From an uncultured Eubacteriales bacterium (GTDB lineage Bacteria > Bacillota > Clostridia > TANB77 > CAG-508): DNA of 64,000 bases. The DNA is taken from positions 62,001-126,000 of the forward strand of contig CABUJR010000003.1 in NCBI GenBank assembly GCA_902492015.1. The letters run 5' to 3'. A model generated the notes under the pieces. That model did not search any database. It was not told the DNA's origin and worked only from the letters and a program-made list of their open reading frames with translations. Of the stretch, positions 25,377 to 34,619 are shown piece by piece; the first letter of the stretch is position 1; each line of letters begins with the position of its first letter. The position numbers were made by a program, and so were the translations under genes.

Positions 25377-26594
25377 ATGAACCAAATATTAGATTATAAC
25401 CCAAATAAAAGTTCTGGTGGAAATTCATCAAATTCAGATAAAATTGTTAGAGTGTTTGCTGTAATTTTAATAATATTTGCACTATGTTTATTAGGAAGTG
25501 GAATCTATAATTTAACTAAAAATAAGGAGTCTGAAACTCAAAAAACAGCAGCTCCAACTCAAGCTAAAATAGATGTAGAGCAAACAGATACAGAAATTAT
25601 AATTAAAGTAAGTCATGATAAAGCAATTAATAAATTAACTTATAAATGGGATACAGATAAAGAAGTTACAAACTCTGGAAATGGTGAATCAACAATGGAA
25701 GTGAAAGTACCACTTCTATCTGGTGAACATGTTTTAGATGTTAAAGTTACAGATATTGATGCGGTTGAATCTACATATCAAGGAACATTTACCTCAGAAA
25801 CAGGAGTAGATAGTACATATCCAGAAATAACTTTAGAAGTAACACCTGAAAGCAAATTAAAAATAACAGCTACAGATGAGACTGAAATTAGTTTTATTAC
25901 TTATAGATGGAATGAGGATGAAGAAGTAAGAGTTGAAGCAACAGAAGAAGGACAAAAAGAAATTGTTGAAGAAATAGAAATTTTAAAAGGAAAAAATGAT
26001 CTTACAGTTGTTGCTGTTGATAAAGCAAATAATTCATCAAATAAAATGGAAAGCTATACAGGTTTAACAAATCCTGAGATTACAATAAATGTTTCAGAAG
26101 ATAAAAAATCAGCAGATATAATTTGTTCTCATGAAAATGGTATAAAAGAGATTAAATTAAATTTAAATGGACAAGAATTAGGAGTAGAGTTACCTGAAGA
26201 AAATCCAAAAGATGTAACTGTACCAATTGTATTTGAAGAACCAACCAATAAATTAGTAGTAACAGTTATAAGTGTTGATGATACAGAAAAAGTTGCTGAA
26301 GAAGAAATACAGAGTGAAGAAGCTCAAACAGAAAATATAGAAATTCGTATGGAACAATTAGAAGATGATTCAAGTAAAGTTGCAATATCTGCTACAACAG
26401 AAAGTGGAGTAAAGGAAATGTACTTAAATATAAATGGAGCAGAATTTACAGTAGATATGTCATCATTACCAGAAGATTCAAAAGAAGTAGTTCTAGATCC
26501 AATCGAATTAACAGATGATGTAACAACAATAAAAGTAACAGTTATTTCAAAAAATGATGTAGAAAAAGTAGATGAAAAAGAATTTACTAAATAG
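25377..26594 (+). CDS. membrane-anchored extracellular protein with Ig-like repeats, unrecognised
   Basis: A 405-residue protein with a short cytosolic Asn/Ser-rich N-terminus and one membrane segment (about 23-45). The long outside part has about four beta-sandwich units of 85-90 residues, each ending in a similar acidic strand (for example LSGEHVLDVKVTD, LKGKNDLTVVAVDKANN). The fold resembles bacterial Ig-like domains; no catalytic motif is seen. The ATG at 25377 has GAGGTG 9 bases upstream; GTG 25365 lies within that site and is unlikely. It is followed after 11 bases by the REC-GGDEF gene, so the two may act together, perhaps as an outside sensor and an inside signal (inference). Confidence 0.75.
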   Translation: MNQILDYNPNKSSGGNSSNSDKIVRVFAVILIIFALCLLGSGIYNLTKNKESETQKTAAPTQAKIDVEQTDTEIIIKVSHDKAINKLTYKWDTDKEVTNSGNGESTMEVKVPLLSGEHVLDVKVTDIDAVESTYQGTFTSETGVDSTYPEITLEVTPESKLKITATDETEISFITYRWNEDEEVRVEATEEGQKEIVEEIEILKGKNDLTVVAVDKANNSSNKMESYTGLTNPEITINVSEDKKSADIICSHENGIKEIKLNLNGQELGVELPEENPKDVTVPIVFEEPTNKLVVTVISVDDTEKVAEEEIQSEEAQTENIEIRMEQLEDDSSKVAISATTESGVKEMYLNINGAEFTVDMSSLPEDSKEVVLDPIELTDDVTTIKVTVISKNDVEKVDEKEFTK

Positions 26595-26605
26595 TAGGAG
26601 TATAT

Positions 26606-27535
26606 ATGGTTCAAGAAATATATATAATTGATAATAAAAATGAGCTAATTGCAAAATTAAAAGAAAGTTTTAAAAGAGAATTGGATGAATATAATTTTAA
26701 AACAATAAAAACTTCAGAAATAGAAATAGCTCTTAGAAATATACCAGCACTAATAATTATTGATGAAGATACAACAGATGTAAATATCGTAGAGTTTTGC
26801 AAAAGCATTAGAGCAAACGAAGATAATAGTATAACTCCAATAATTGTAGTTAGCTCCAATATAGATAGACAGCACAGAATTGATGTATTAAAAACTGATG
26901 TAGAATATTATATAAAAAAACCAATAGATGATGAATATTTTTACTATACAATAAAAAATGTGGTTGGTTTGTTAACTAAAAATAGAAGAATAAGTCCATT
27001 AACAGGACTACCAGGAAATGTTCAAATACAGGCAGAAATGAAAAAAAGATTGTTAAATAAAGAAAAATTTGCTATTCTTTATTTTGATTTGGATAATTTT
27101 AAAGCATATAATGATGTATATGGTTTTTCTAATGGAGATGAGATTATAAAATTTACTGCAAGAACAATTTCAAAACATGTTCATCAAATTCCGAATAGTG
27201 ATAATTTTCTAGGGCATATTGGAGGAGATGATTTTGTTGCAATTATAGGACCAACAGATTATGATAAAGTATGTCAAGATATAATAGCAGAATTTGATAA
27301 ATATGCTGTTGATTTTTATAATGAGGTTGATGTTGAAAGAGGATATGTAGAGGTTGCGAACAGGAGAGGAATTATAGAACAATTTCCACTTACTTCAATA
27401 TCAATAGCAGTACTTGAGGTAGATTCAAAAATATATAAAACTACACTTGAAATTGGAGAAGTAGCAGGACAAATAAAACATCAAGCTAAAACTATTTTAG
27501 GTAGTACTTATGTTATAAATAGAAGAAGATTTTAA
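26606..27535 (+). CDS. receiver-GGDEF protein, probable diguanylate cyclase
   Basis: A 309-residue cytosolic protein. The N-terminal receiver-like domain (1-125) has Asp53 (IIIDED) as possible phospho-acceptor, an acidic residue at D9 and the conserved Lys-Pro (KKPIDD). The GGDEF domain (about 135-305) contains PLTGLPGN, YFDLDNFKAYND and GGDDF near 214, an allowed active variant that makes c-di-GMP from two GTP. The RxxD inhibitory site five residues before GGDDF is absent (NSDN), so product feedback is unlikely. A TAGGAG site precedes the ATG. No PilZ or EAL partner is in the window. It is co-transcribed with the Ig-like membrane protein. Confidence 0.87.
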   Translation: MVQEIYIIDNKNELIAKLKESFKRELDEYNFKTIKTSEIEIALRNIPALIIIDEDTTDVNIVEFCKSIRANEDNSITPIIVVSSNIDRQHRIDVLKTDVEYYIKKPIDDEYFYYTIKNVVGLLTKNRRISPLTGLPGNVQIQAEMKKRLLNKEKFAILYFDLDNFKAYNDVYGFSNGDEIIKFTARTISKHVHQIPNSDNFLGHIGGDDFVAIIGPTDYDKVCQDIIAEFDKYAVDFYNEVDVERGYVEVANRRGIIEQFPLTSISIAVLEVDSKIYKTTLEIGEVAGQIKHQAKTILGSTYVINRRRF

Positions 27536-27628
27536 AATTTGATAAATTTATTTAAAAATATAAAAATAAAAAAATTATATAAGTTTTATGATTTTTAATA
27601 TATAAAAAAGAGATTACTTTTAAAATTT

Positions 27629-27669
27629 AACCCTCAAATATTAGATATATTATCTAATATTTGAGGGTT
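27629..27669 (+). terminator. strong terminator after the GGDEF gene
   Basis: A perfect 19-bp stem (27629-27647 with 27651-27669), beginning AACCCTCAAATATTAG, with a 3-base loop. It is followed by ATTTTAG, a short T tract. Confidence 0.85.
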
Positions 27670-27690
27670 ATTTTAGTTTTGGAAACTTCT

Positions 27691-27835
27691 TATTATATAA
27701 AGGTTTTGCTAAAAATTGTACACCAATTTTATTTCATAAAATTGAGTATTAGAACAAAGACGTGGACATTTTCATAAAATTTAATCTTTTGCAATTATCA
27801 TAATGTCCACTTTTGTTCTTCTTGTAATTTTTTTT
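27691..27835 (+). repeat. interspersed intergenic element (copy B) with distal hairpin
   Basis: This part of a 414-base gene-free stretch (27536-27948) starts with the core TATTATATAAAGGTTTTGCT at 27691. It continues with ATTGTACAC and TAGAACAAA, both shared in order with copy D (34767). Bases 27751-27770 (AGAACAAAGACGTGGACATT) pair with 27802-27819 in an 18-bp bulged hairpin, followed by a T run at 27828-27835. TATCATAATGTCCACTTTT at 27796 recurs with changes at 38533 in copy E. No open frame or known RNA family was seen. Confidence 0.55.
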
Positions 27836-27948
27836 AAATATTATTTTTAGAATAAAAATTTTTAAAATTTAATTTTTTTTTAAGATTTCTTTTTTATAAT
27901 TTTTTTAGAAACAGATTTTATGTGAAAACATAAAGAAGAGGAGGAAAA

Positions 27949-28173
27949 ATGAAAGACAAATTACTTTATTTAATACTTGGAATACTAATAGGTGCAGTTA
28001 TAACATCAGGAGTATTCTTAGTATTTTCAAAAAACTCTAGACCAGACATGAATGGTCAAAGACCTAATATGGAACAAAGGGAAGATATGAAAAGACCAGA
28101 AGATGGAAATTTTGTACCAGAAAATAGAGTTGAAGAAACAAATGTAGCAGAAACAGAAACTATAACAGAATAA
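27949..28173 (+). CDS. small membrane protein with Met/Pro/Asn-rich tail
   Basis: A 74-residue protein with one N-terminal membrane segment (about 5-28, LILGILIGAVITSGVFLVF). A hydrophilic outside tail follows, rich in Met, Pro, Arg and Asn (RPDMNGQRPNMEQREDMKRP), ending in Glu/Thr. AGAGGAGGAAAA is a strong site before the ATG. It lies directly before the MacAB-like export operon. Its Met-rich style resembles the C-terminal tail of the second membrane-fusion protein, 5 kb downstream, so a link to that exporter is plausible. Family unknown. Confidence 0.7.
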   Translation: MKDKLLYLILGILIGAVITSGVFLVFSKNSRPDMNGQRPNMEQREDMKRPEDGNFVPENRVEETNVAETETITE

Positions 28174-28176
28174 TAT

Positions 28177-28218
28177 AAATACCTTATTAGTTATAAGATT
28201 ATTTCTAATAAGGTATTT
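28177..28218 (+). other. hairpin between small membrane gene and exporter operon
   Basis: A perfect 13-bp stem AAATACCTTATTA (28177-28189) with 28206-28218 and a 16-base loop. No T run follows, so it is more likely an RNA-processing or stability element than a terminator. Confidence 0.5.
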
Positions 28219-28247
28219 AAAAATAAAAAACTGAAAGGGATATATAT

Positions 28248-29201
28248 ATGAAAATAGATAAGAAAAAAATAGTAATATTTTTTATTATAATATTAGTTAT
28301 TTTAATAATATTATTATTTGGAAGGTCTTCGAATGCAACTGAAGATGCAACAGTAGTAGAAACTACAGAAGAAATAGCAGAAGTTTCTAACCAAACTATT
28401 ACTACAACTCTTACTGCTCCAGGAGAAGTTCAATCAGCTCAAACTGAAAAAATATCTTTAAATACTAGTTATTATTATTTAACAATGTGTGCAGAAGAAA
28501 ATGAGTATATAAAAGAAGGAGATAATTTACTAGAATATACAAATGGAAGTTATATAACAGCCCCTTATGATTGTATAATAACAGAATATTCTGTGCCAAA
28601 TGCAAAAGATATTTGTACTTCTAATAATTATATCCAAATTTCTTCTGTTGAAGATTTATATATGGAAATTAATATTGGAGAAGACAAAATAGGTAAAATT
28701 TCTTCTGGGCAAGAAGTTAGTATTGTTGTAAACTATGATGAAACACAAGAATATACAGGTAGTATTAGTAAGATAAATGCTATAGGAACTCATGACGCAG
28801 GAGGAAGTACCTTTACAGCAATAGCTTCAATAAAAAATGATGGAAATCTAAAATTAGGTATGTCAGCAACATGTACTATTACTCTTGAAAAAAATGAAAA
28901 CATACCATGTATACCAATAGAAGCAGTACAAATAGAAGATAATGAAAGATATGTAAATGTACAAAGTGAAGATGGAACAATAAATAAAGTTATAGTTGAA
29001 ACAGGAGTTTCAGATGCAAATTATGTACAAATAGTATCAGGATTAAACTTAGGTGAAACAGTTGTATATGAAAAGACTACAGTTATATCTACTAATACAG
29101 AAGATACAAGTGCAAGTAATTCTTTAATCTCATTATTTAATACAAATGGTAGAGATAATTCTTTTGAAAAAAATAGAAACTCTGGAAGAGGAGAATTTTA
29201 A
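28248..29201 (+). CDS. membrane-fusion (HlyD/MacA-like) subunit of ABC exporter
   Basis: A 317-residue protein with an N-terminal membrane anchor (about 7-25) and an outside part. That part has the lipoyl/barrel-sandwich motif (TAPGEVQSAQTEKISL, then YITAPYDCIITEY) and beta-barrel strands (VEDLYMEINIGEDKIGKI, LKLGMSATCTI). It fits the MFP family that pairs with MacB-type ABC transporters, but the long coiled-coil hairpin of Gram-negative members is nearly absent, as in Firmicutes. AAAGGGA lies 7 bases before the ATG. It is first of four tightly spaced export genes; the ATPase starts 3 bases after its stop. A paralogue of the same size closes the operon. Confidence 0.88.
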   Translation: MKIDKKKIVIFFIIILVILIILLFGRSSNATEDATVVETTEEIAEVSNQTITTTLTAPGEVQSAQTEKISLNTSYYYLTMCAEENEYIKEGDNLLEYTNGSYITAPYDCIITEYSVPNAKDICTSNNYIQISSVEDLYMEINIGEDKIGKISSGQEVSIVVNYDETQEYTGSISKINAIGTHDAGGSTFTAIASIKNDGNLKLGMSATCTITLEKNENIPCIPIEAVQIEDNERYVNVQSEDGTINKVIVETGVSDANYVQIVSGLNLGETVVYEKTTVISTNTEDTSASNSLISLFNTNGRDNSFEKNRNSGRGEF

Positions 29202-29204
29202 TAT

Positions 29205-29894
29205 ATGGAGAATATGATAGAGTTAAAAGGAATAAAAAAATATTTCACAATGGGTGATGAGCAAATAAAGGCTTTAGATAATGTGGATTTAAGTGTAGAA
29301 AAAGGAGAGTATTTATCTATTATAGGTCCCTCAGGAAGTGGAAAGTCAACTCTTATGAATATTTTAGGTTTATTAGATGTAGCAGATGAAGGAAAATATA
29401 TATTAGATGGAGTTGACGTTGAACAAATGACAGATGGAAATTTGGCTAAATTAAGAAATAATAAAATAGGTTTTGTTTTCCAAAATTTTAATTTACTATC
29501 AAAACTTACAGCATGGGAGAATGTTCAACTTCCTCTTATATATGCAGGTAAGACTGCAAAAGAATCTAAAAAAATAGCTTATGAATATTTAGAAAAAGTA
29601 GGACTAAAAGGAAGAGAAAAACATTTACCTAAACAGTTATCAGGAGGGCAACAACAGAGAGTAGCAATAGCTAGAGCATTATCTTGTAATCCGGAAATAA
29701 TTTTAGCTGATGAACCAACTGGAGCACTTGACTCTAAAACAGGAACAGAAATAAAAAAATTGCTTAAAGATTTAAATTCAGAAGGACAAACGATTGTTTT
29801 AATAACACATGATAACAGTATGGCAGAAGAAGCAAAAAGAATTGTAAGAATAGCAGACGGAAAATTATATGAATATGAAAAGGAGAACAAATAA
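29205..29894 (+). CDS. ABC transporter ATP-binding protein (MacB/LolD type)
   Basis: A 229-residue cytosolic ATPase. Walker A is GPSGSGKST (about 41-49), with the Q-loop in FQNFN, signature LSGGQQQR (about 145-152) and Walker B ILADEPTGALD (about 165-175), followed by the His switch ITHD. The sequence type matches the LolCDE/MacB subfamily, whose members drive export of peptides, antibiotics or lipoproteins. It is translationally coupled to the upstream membrane-fusion gene and to the permease gene 3 bases downstream. The substrate cannot be told. Confidence 0.95.
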   Translation: MENMIELKGIKKYFTMGDEQIKALDNVDLSVEKGEYLSIIGPSGSGKSTLMNILGLLDVADEGKYILDGVDVEQMTDGNLAKLRNNKIGFVFQNFNLLSKLTAWENVQLPLIYAGKTAKESKKIAYEYLEKVGLKGREKHLPKQLSGGQQQRVAIARALSCNPEIILADEPTGALDSKTGTEIKKLLKDLNSEGQTIVLITHDNSMAEEAKRIVRIADGKLYEYEKENK

Positions 29895-29897
29895 TAT

Positions 29898-31064
29898 ATG
29901 AAAATTCTTAATATTATAAAAATGGCTTTTAAAAATATAAAAAGCAATAAATTAAGATCTGCACTTACAATGCTAGGATTAATAATAGGTATAGCTTCTG
30001 TAATTGTTTTAGTAGGAATAGGTACAGGTGCGACAGATTCTGTAACAGATAGTGTGCAAAATTTAGGAACAGACATATTAACTGTTAATATAAATTCATC
30101 AGATACTAGTTTAGAATATGAGGATACTGATGATATACTAAAAATAAGTAATGTTGAAAAAGTAGCACCATACAAAAATATTTCTGCATCAGTTAAAAGA
30201 GGAGAAAAATCAAGCTCTAATGCTAGTGTAATAGCAAGTAATGATAACTATTTAGAAATTACTAATTCTGAATTAGCAAGAGGTAGAAGTATATCAATTA
30301 TAGATATTGAAAATAGTAGCAAAGTATGTATTTTAGGGAATGAGATAGCAAGTACATTATTTAGTCTTACAGATCCAATAGGTCAAAAAATAAAATTAGA
30401 AGGAGATAATTATACAGTTATTGGACTGCTTACAGAACAAGGCTCAAGTATGGGAAGCAATGTAGATAATATGATAATAATTCCTATTTCAACAGCTAGC
30501 TACTTTAATGAAGATACAAGTATTACAAATATGTATGTTAAAGTACAAGATGAATCCAAAATAGATATTACATCTAGTTTAATTGGAAATTATATAAGAG
30601 AAAAATTACTAATATCTAGTGAATATTATAGTGTTACTTCTCAAAATTCGATGCTTGATGCAATGGATGATATAAATAGTACATTAACTTTATTATTAGG
30701 AGGAATAGCAAGTATTTCGTTAGTAGTTGGAGGAATAGGTGTTATGAATGTAATGCTTGTTTCTGTTACAGAAAGAACTAAAGAAATAGGTATAAGAAAA
30801 TCACTTGGAGCGCGAAAAAGAGATATATTAACTCAATTTTTGGTTGAATCTTTAGTTCTTAGTATATTAGGTGGATTACTTGGAATAATTTTAGGTATTG
30901 TAATTGGAGGAGTTGCAGAGAATATGGGATATATATTTACCAATTCTGTATCTATTATGCTTATATCTTTCTTTTCAAGTGCAGGTATAGGAATTATTTT
31001 TGGAATATTTCCAGCATATAGAGCAGCTTGCTTAAAACCTATAGATGCTTTAAGAACAGATTAA
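29898..31064 (+). CDS. ABC transporter permease (MacB/FtsX family)
   Basis: A 388-residue membrane protein with the MacB layout. It has one N-terminal membrane segment (about 20-45, SALTMLGLIIGIASVIVLVG), a long external MacB-PCD region (about 50-265) and three C-terminal segments (about 270-385). The internal SVTERTKEIGIRKSLGARKRD is the coupling-helix motif of this family. Together with the ATPase it forms the dimeric mechanotransmission exporter. AAGGAGAACAAATA precedes the ATG. The external domain looks full length, so the transporter is probably functional. Confidence 0.95.
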   Translation: MKILNIIKMAFKNIKSNKLRSALTMLGLIIGIASVIVLVGIGTGATDSVTDSVQNLGTDILTVNINSSDTSLEYEDTDDILKISNVEKVAPYKNISASVKRGEKSSSNASVIASNDNYLEITNSELARGRSISIIDIENSSKVCILGNEIASTLFSLTDPIGQKIKLEGDNYTVIGLLTEQGSSMGSNVDNMIIIPISTASYFNEDTSITNMYVKVQDESKIDITSSLIGNYIREKLLISSEYYSVTSQNSMLDAMDDINSTLTLLLGGIASISLVVGGIGVMNVMLVSVTERTKEIGIRKSLGARKRDILTQFLVESLVLSILGGLLGIILGIVIGGVAENMGYIFTNSVSIMLISFFSSAGIGIIFGIFPAYRAACLKPIDALRTD

Positions 31065-31083
31065 AAGATAAGGAGATTATAGT

Positions 31084-32187
31084 ATGAAATATATAAGAAG
31101 AATTTTTTTAATAATATTTTTGAGTTTACTACTTTTTACTAATATTGCTTTTTCTACAGAAAATAATATTGTGTCTGTAAGTAGTCAAAATGTAGAAATA
31201 AATTCAGACTTTTATATAATATTGAATTTGTCTAATATTTCTTATACTAAATTTAGAGTTGAAATAACTAATAGTTTAAATTTAAGTGCAAGTCAAATTA
31301 ACAATGCAGTTTCAGAACTATCTAATAGTAATACTTTAACATCTTTTGTTGTTGATAAAAATTCAATAAGCTTAGATAAATTAGCCATAGTTTATACTTC
31401 ACAAAATCAAAAAGGGGTAATAGATTTTAATGTTAATATTATTAGTTTGGATTCTAGTTTGAGTGATTTGAAAAATAGTTTATCTAGTATAGAAAAAGAA
31501 ATTAATGAATTACAAGTAAAGCTAAATACCCTTAATGAATCTCTAAAAGAAACAAGTACTGATTCAGAGGAATATGCTGAAATTTCTGCACAAATAGAAG
31601 AGGTAAAGAAAAGTATTGAGTTAAAAAATTCAAGGAAAAATGAATTAGTAGAACAAATAAATAATTTTAAAGAAGAAAATATGTCTGAAGAAATAACTGT
31701 TAATGTACAAGAAGCTCAAAATAAAAATAATCAAAATAAAATGAATGATACTGAAAAGATGCCTTGGGAAGATGATAAGGAAATGTTTATGAAAGAATTT
31801 GAGAAAGATGATGATATGGCATCAAATATGAGAAAAATGATGGAACAAATGAGTGATTTAGAATCAGATTTAAAAACTGCTAATAATACAATTTCTAGTT
31901 TATCACAAGATACAACCTATCAAGGTTCACAGAATAATTATTTATCAAATTTAAGTATAACAGGTGTAGAATTAGAAAATGGTTTCAAAAAAACTACTAG
32001 TACTTATTTTGCAAAAGTAGATGAAAATACAACAAGTGTTACAGTAAATGCTATTCCTGAAGAGAGCACTTCTATTGTTACTATATATGGAAATAATAAT
32101 TTAGAAAGTGGAAAAAATAAAGTTCTTATAAATGTAACTGCAGAAAATGGTTCGGTAAGAACATATAAAATATATATTACAAAATAA
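31084..32187 (+). CDS. exported coiled-coil protein with C-terminal cadherin-like domain
   Basis: A 367-residue protein in the exporter operon. A signal peptide (1-22, LLLFTNIAFS) is followed by a beta-rich region (25-120). A long coiled coil spans about 125-205 (DLKNSLSSIEKEINELQVKL), then a charged Met-rich stretch, and a cadherin-like beta-sandwich of the PF12733 type fills about 285-367 (LSNLSITGVELENGF, VRTYKIYITK). No catalytic motif is seen. It starts 19 bases after the permease with AAGGAGATTATAGT. It could be an outside adaptor or a client of the exporter; both are inference. Confidence 0.75.
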   Translation: MKYIRRIFLIIFLSLLLFTNIAFSTENNIVSVSSQNVEINSDFYIILNLSNISYTKFRVEITNSLNLSASQINNAVSELSNSNTLTSFVVDKNSISLDKLAIVYTSQNQKGVIDFNVNIISLDSSLSDLKNSLSSIEKEINELQVKLNTLNESLKETSTDSEEYAEISAQIEEVKKSIELKNSRKNELVEQINNFKEENMSEEITVNVQEAQNKNNQNKMNDTEKMPWEDDKEMFMKEFEKDDDMASNMRKMMEQMSDLESDLKTANNTISSLSQDTTYQGSQNNYLSNLSITGVELENGFKKTTSTYFAKVDENTTSVTVNAIPEESTSIVTIYGNNNLESGKNKVLINVTAENGSVRTYKIYITK

Positions 32188-32225
32188 ATAAGAAAGGAAT
32201 ATGTTTTAAACATATATTAAAGAAT

Positions 32226-33185
32226 ATGAAAAAAAAGAAAAATCCAATAGTTATATCTATAATAATATTATTAATAATATTGTTAGTAATTATATATTTA
32301 TATATATCACCAAATATCTCAAAAGATAATAATGTATCAAGTAATGAATCATCAGTAAATGTGTCTGAAGCTCAAGCAAGTATCCAGACTATAGAAAATA
32401 CATTATCTAGTTCTGGAGAGATAAGTTCAGCATTAAGTGAAAAAGTATATTTACATGCATCATACTATTTTGGAGAGTTATTAGTTGATGAAAATGTATA
32501 TATTGAATCTGGAACTAATATTATTGAATATACAAATGGTACTTACCTAACAGCACCTTATGATTGTGTAATTACTGCTAGTAATCTACCTGCAGAAAGT
32601 GAAATTTGCACAAGCAGTCACTATATAGAAATTAGTTCTATTGAATCTTTATCAATGAGTTTAAGTGTGAGTGAAACAGATATTAATAAAATAGAAATTG
32701 GAGATATTGTTGATATTACTATAACAGCAACTGGCGAGACAATTCAAGGTTATATAACATCTATTTCAGAAGTGGGAACTTATAACTCAAATGGCTCATA
32801 TTTTTCTGCAACAGTAACCTTTGATAATAATGAAAATTTAAAAATAGGTATGTCTGCAAGCTGTGAAATTATAATTGAAAGTGCTGAAAATGTAGTTGCG
32901 GTTCCTGTAGAAGCAATTCAGACATCTGATGAAGGGAAATATGTTATAGTTGTTAATTCAGATGGTAGTACTTCTAATGTAAATGTGGAAACAGGAATTT
33001 CCAATGATGCTTATACAGAAATAAAATCAGGAATAGGAGAAGGAACAACTGTACAAATGACAGAAAGTTCAGAAAGCTCTAGTGGTGGTTTTAATAGAAA
33101 TTTTGGTGGAAATTCTCCAGAGGGAAGAGAAATGCCAAATATGGAAGGAATGCCAAGTATGGAGAGCATGCCAGGTAGACAATAG
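32226..33185 (+). CDS. second membrane-fusion protein with Met-rich tail
   Basis: A 319-residue paralogue of the 28248 gene with the same layout: anchor (about 8-29), barrel-sandwich (YLTAPYDCVITASNLP) and beta strands (LKIGMSASCEI). The C-terminal 35 residues differ, with a Gly/Asn/Met/Pro-rich tail (GREMPNMEGMPSMESMPGRQ). Such tails can bind metals in other proteins, which is speculative here. The ribosome site AGAAAGGAA (32191-32199) is 26 bases from the ATG, with a 7-bp hairpin (32199-32215) between them that could bring the two together. It closes the operon before a strong terminator. The two fusion proteins may form a heteromer. Confidence 0.85.
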   Translation: MKKKKNPIVISIIILLIILLVIIYLYISPNISKDNNVSSNESSVNVSEAQASIQTIENTLSSSGEISSALSEKVYLHASYYFGELLVDENVYIESGTNIIEYTNGTYLTAPYDCVITASNLPAESEICTSSHYIEISSIESLSMSLSVSETDINKIEIGDIVDITITATGETIQGYITSISEVGTYNSNGSYFSATVTFDNNENLKIGMSASCEIIIESAENVVAVPVEAIQTSDEGKYVIVVNSDGSTSNVNVETGISNDAYTEIKSGIGEGTTVQMTESSESSSGGFNRNFGGNSPEGREMPNMEGMPSMESMPGRQ

Positions 33186-33217
33186 ATATAAATTTTTAAA
33201 ACTCTAAAATAAAAAGT

Positions 33218-33257
33218 CTCTAAAATATTATTACAATTAATATTTTAGAGTTTTTTT
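33218..33257 (+). terminator. terminator of the exporter operon
   Basis: A perfect 13-bp stem CTCTAAAATATTA (33218-33230) with 33238-33250 and a T7 run. An upstream copy AACTCTAAAATA (33200-33211) could compete for the same 3' arm. Confidence 0.9.
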
Positions 33258-33265
33258 ATGATTTC

Positions 33266-33291
33266 TATTATATAAAGGATTTACCAATGTT
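33266..33291 (+). repeat. interspersed intergenic element (copy C)
   Basis: The core TATTATATAAAGGATTTACC starts 9 bases after the exporter terminator's T run, in the same orientation as copies A, B, D and E. Downstream similarity fades quickly. The rest of the gap to 33437 shows no structure. Confidence 0.5.
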
Positions 33292-33436
33292 ATTCAGAAT
33301 ATAAAATTTTATTTTTAGTGATGCTTAAAAATATTAAAATATTATTAAAATATTTTAACATAGATTAATAATACTTGAAATTTTTTTAAATATAAGTTAA
33401 TATATATTTCTGTAAGAAGAAAGTAAGGAGAGAAAA

Positions 33437-33952
33437 ATGAGCGAAAAAATTGTAAATGCAATTATAGGTGCTTTTGGAGGAGTTGCATCTATTGCATACG
33501 GAAAAGAAATATTAGTATTTATAATTTCACTAATGCCAATATTGGAGTTAAGAGGTGGATTAATTGCAGCAGCATTACTTGGTCTTGATCCGATACCTAG
33601 TTATGTTATAAGTATTATAGGAAACATATTACCAATACCATTTATATTGCTTTTAATCACTAAAATTTTAGATTGGATGAGAAATTCAAAACATTTTAAA
33701 GGTGTAGCAAAATGGTTAGATGAAAAAGTTGAAAAACATAAAGGGCAAATTGAAAAATATGGTTATTTAGGAATTATAATTTTTGTTGGTATTCCATTAC
33801 CAGGCACAGGAGCATGGACTGGTTCTTTAATAGCCTCAGTTTTAGGAATGGAGAAAAAGAAAACTTTTCTATCAGTTCTATTAGGCGTAATTATGGCAAG
33901 TGTTATAATGATGGTTTTATCTTTTGGAATTTTGGCAAATGTAGTACACTAA
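33437..33952 (+). CDS. small multi-drug export family (COG2426) membrane protein
   Basis: A 171-residue integral membrane protein of the Sm_multidrug_ex family (PF06695 type). It shows MPILELRGGLIAAALLGLDP near residues 30-50 and VGIPLPGTGAWTGSLIASVLG near 115-135, the two signature stretches, with about four membrane segments. Despite the family name, transport of drugs is not well established for these proteins. AAGGAGAGAAAA precedes the ATG. It stands alone between the exporter operon and the DUF1836 gene. Confidence 0.85.
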   Translation: MSEKIVNAIIGAFGGVASIAYGKEILVFIISLMPILELRGGLIAAALLGLDPIPSYVISIIGNILPIPFILLLITKILDWMRNSKHFKGVAKWLDEKVEKHKGQIEKYGYLGIIIFVGIPLPGTGAWTGSLIASVLGMEKKKTFLSVLLGVIMASVIMMVLSFGILANVVH

Positions 33953-33959
33953 TGAAAGA

Positions 33960-33988
33960 TTGAAATTATTAGTGATTTGTGGTATTAT
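33960..33988 (+). promoter_or_regulatory. sigma-A promoter for the DUF1836 gene
   Basis: TTGAAA at 33960-33965, a 17-base spacer and TATTAT at 33983-33988. Confidence 0.6.
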
Positions 33989-34021
33989 ATTACTATAGTC
34001 AAAGTGAAAGAGGGATTTTAA

Positions 34022-34561
34022 ATGGCAGAAAAAACTAATATGAAAAATTTTGAAGATTATTTTAAAATAGTAAAACACAAATTACCATATTGGGATGAAT
34101 TACCTGAGATAGATTTATATATGGATCAAGTAATAGCTTTAATGGACAAATATTTATCATTTCATAAAACAGATGAAAATACAACAATTGTAACACACTC
34201 AATGATAAATAATTATGTGAAACTAGGTATGATGCCAGCACCAGTAAAAAAGAAATATTCAAGAGAACATATTGCTTATTTAATAATAATTTGTAGTTTA
34301 AAACAAGCATTACCAATTTCAGATATAAAAGACTTAATAGAAATTAGAGTAGAAAGGACTTCTATCAAAGAAACTCTAAATTTTTTCAGTGATTTATATG
34401 ATTCAACATTTAATACAGTGCTTGCAATAGGAAAAAAATTCAGTAGAAAAAATGCAAATGAAGATGAACTGTTTGGAGATACAGCTTTGTTTATGGCTAT
34501 GGGGTCTAGTCATAGTAAATATATTGCAACAGAAATTGCAAAAATAAAAAGAAATAAATAA
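34022..34561 (+). CDS. DUF1836-family predicted DNA-binding protein
   Basis: A 179-residue cytosolic protein. Residues 58-125 carry the DUF1836 core (THSMINNYVKLGMMPAPVKK, then YSREHIAYLIIICSLKQALP), which resembles a MerR-like winged helix: a helix-turn-helix with an N-Y-x-K-x-G-x-x-P turn. It is probably a transcription regulator, target unknown. AGAGGGATTTTAA precedes the ATG and a good promoter lies upstream. It ends at tandem terminators. The family call is from pattern memory and is fairly firm. Confidence 0.75.
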   Translation: MAEKTNMKNFEDYFKIVKHKLPYWDELPEIDLYMDQVIALMDKYLSFHKTDENTTIVTHSMINNYVKLGMMPAPVKKKYSREHIAYLIIICSLKQALPISDIKDLIEIRVERTSIKETLNFFSDLYDSTFNTVLAIGKKFSRKNANEDELFGDTALFMAMGSSHSKYIATEIAKIKRNK

Positions 34562-34619
34562 TAGTCTTGTATTAAAAGCAGTAATATTAAAATACATAAT
34601 AATTAAATAAAAAGATAGT

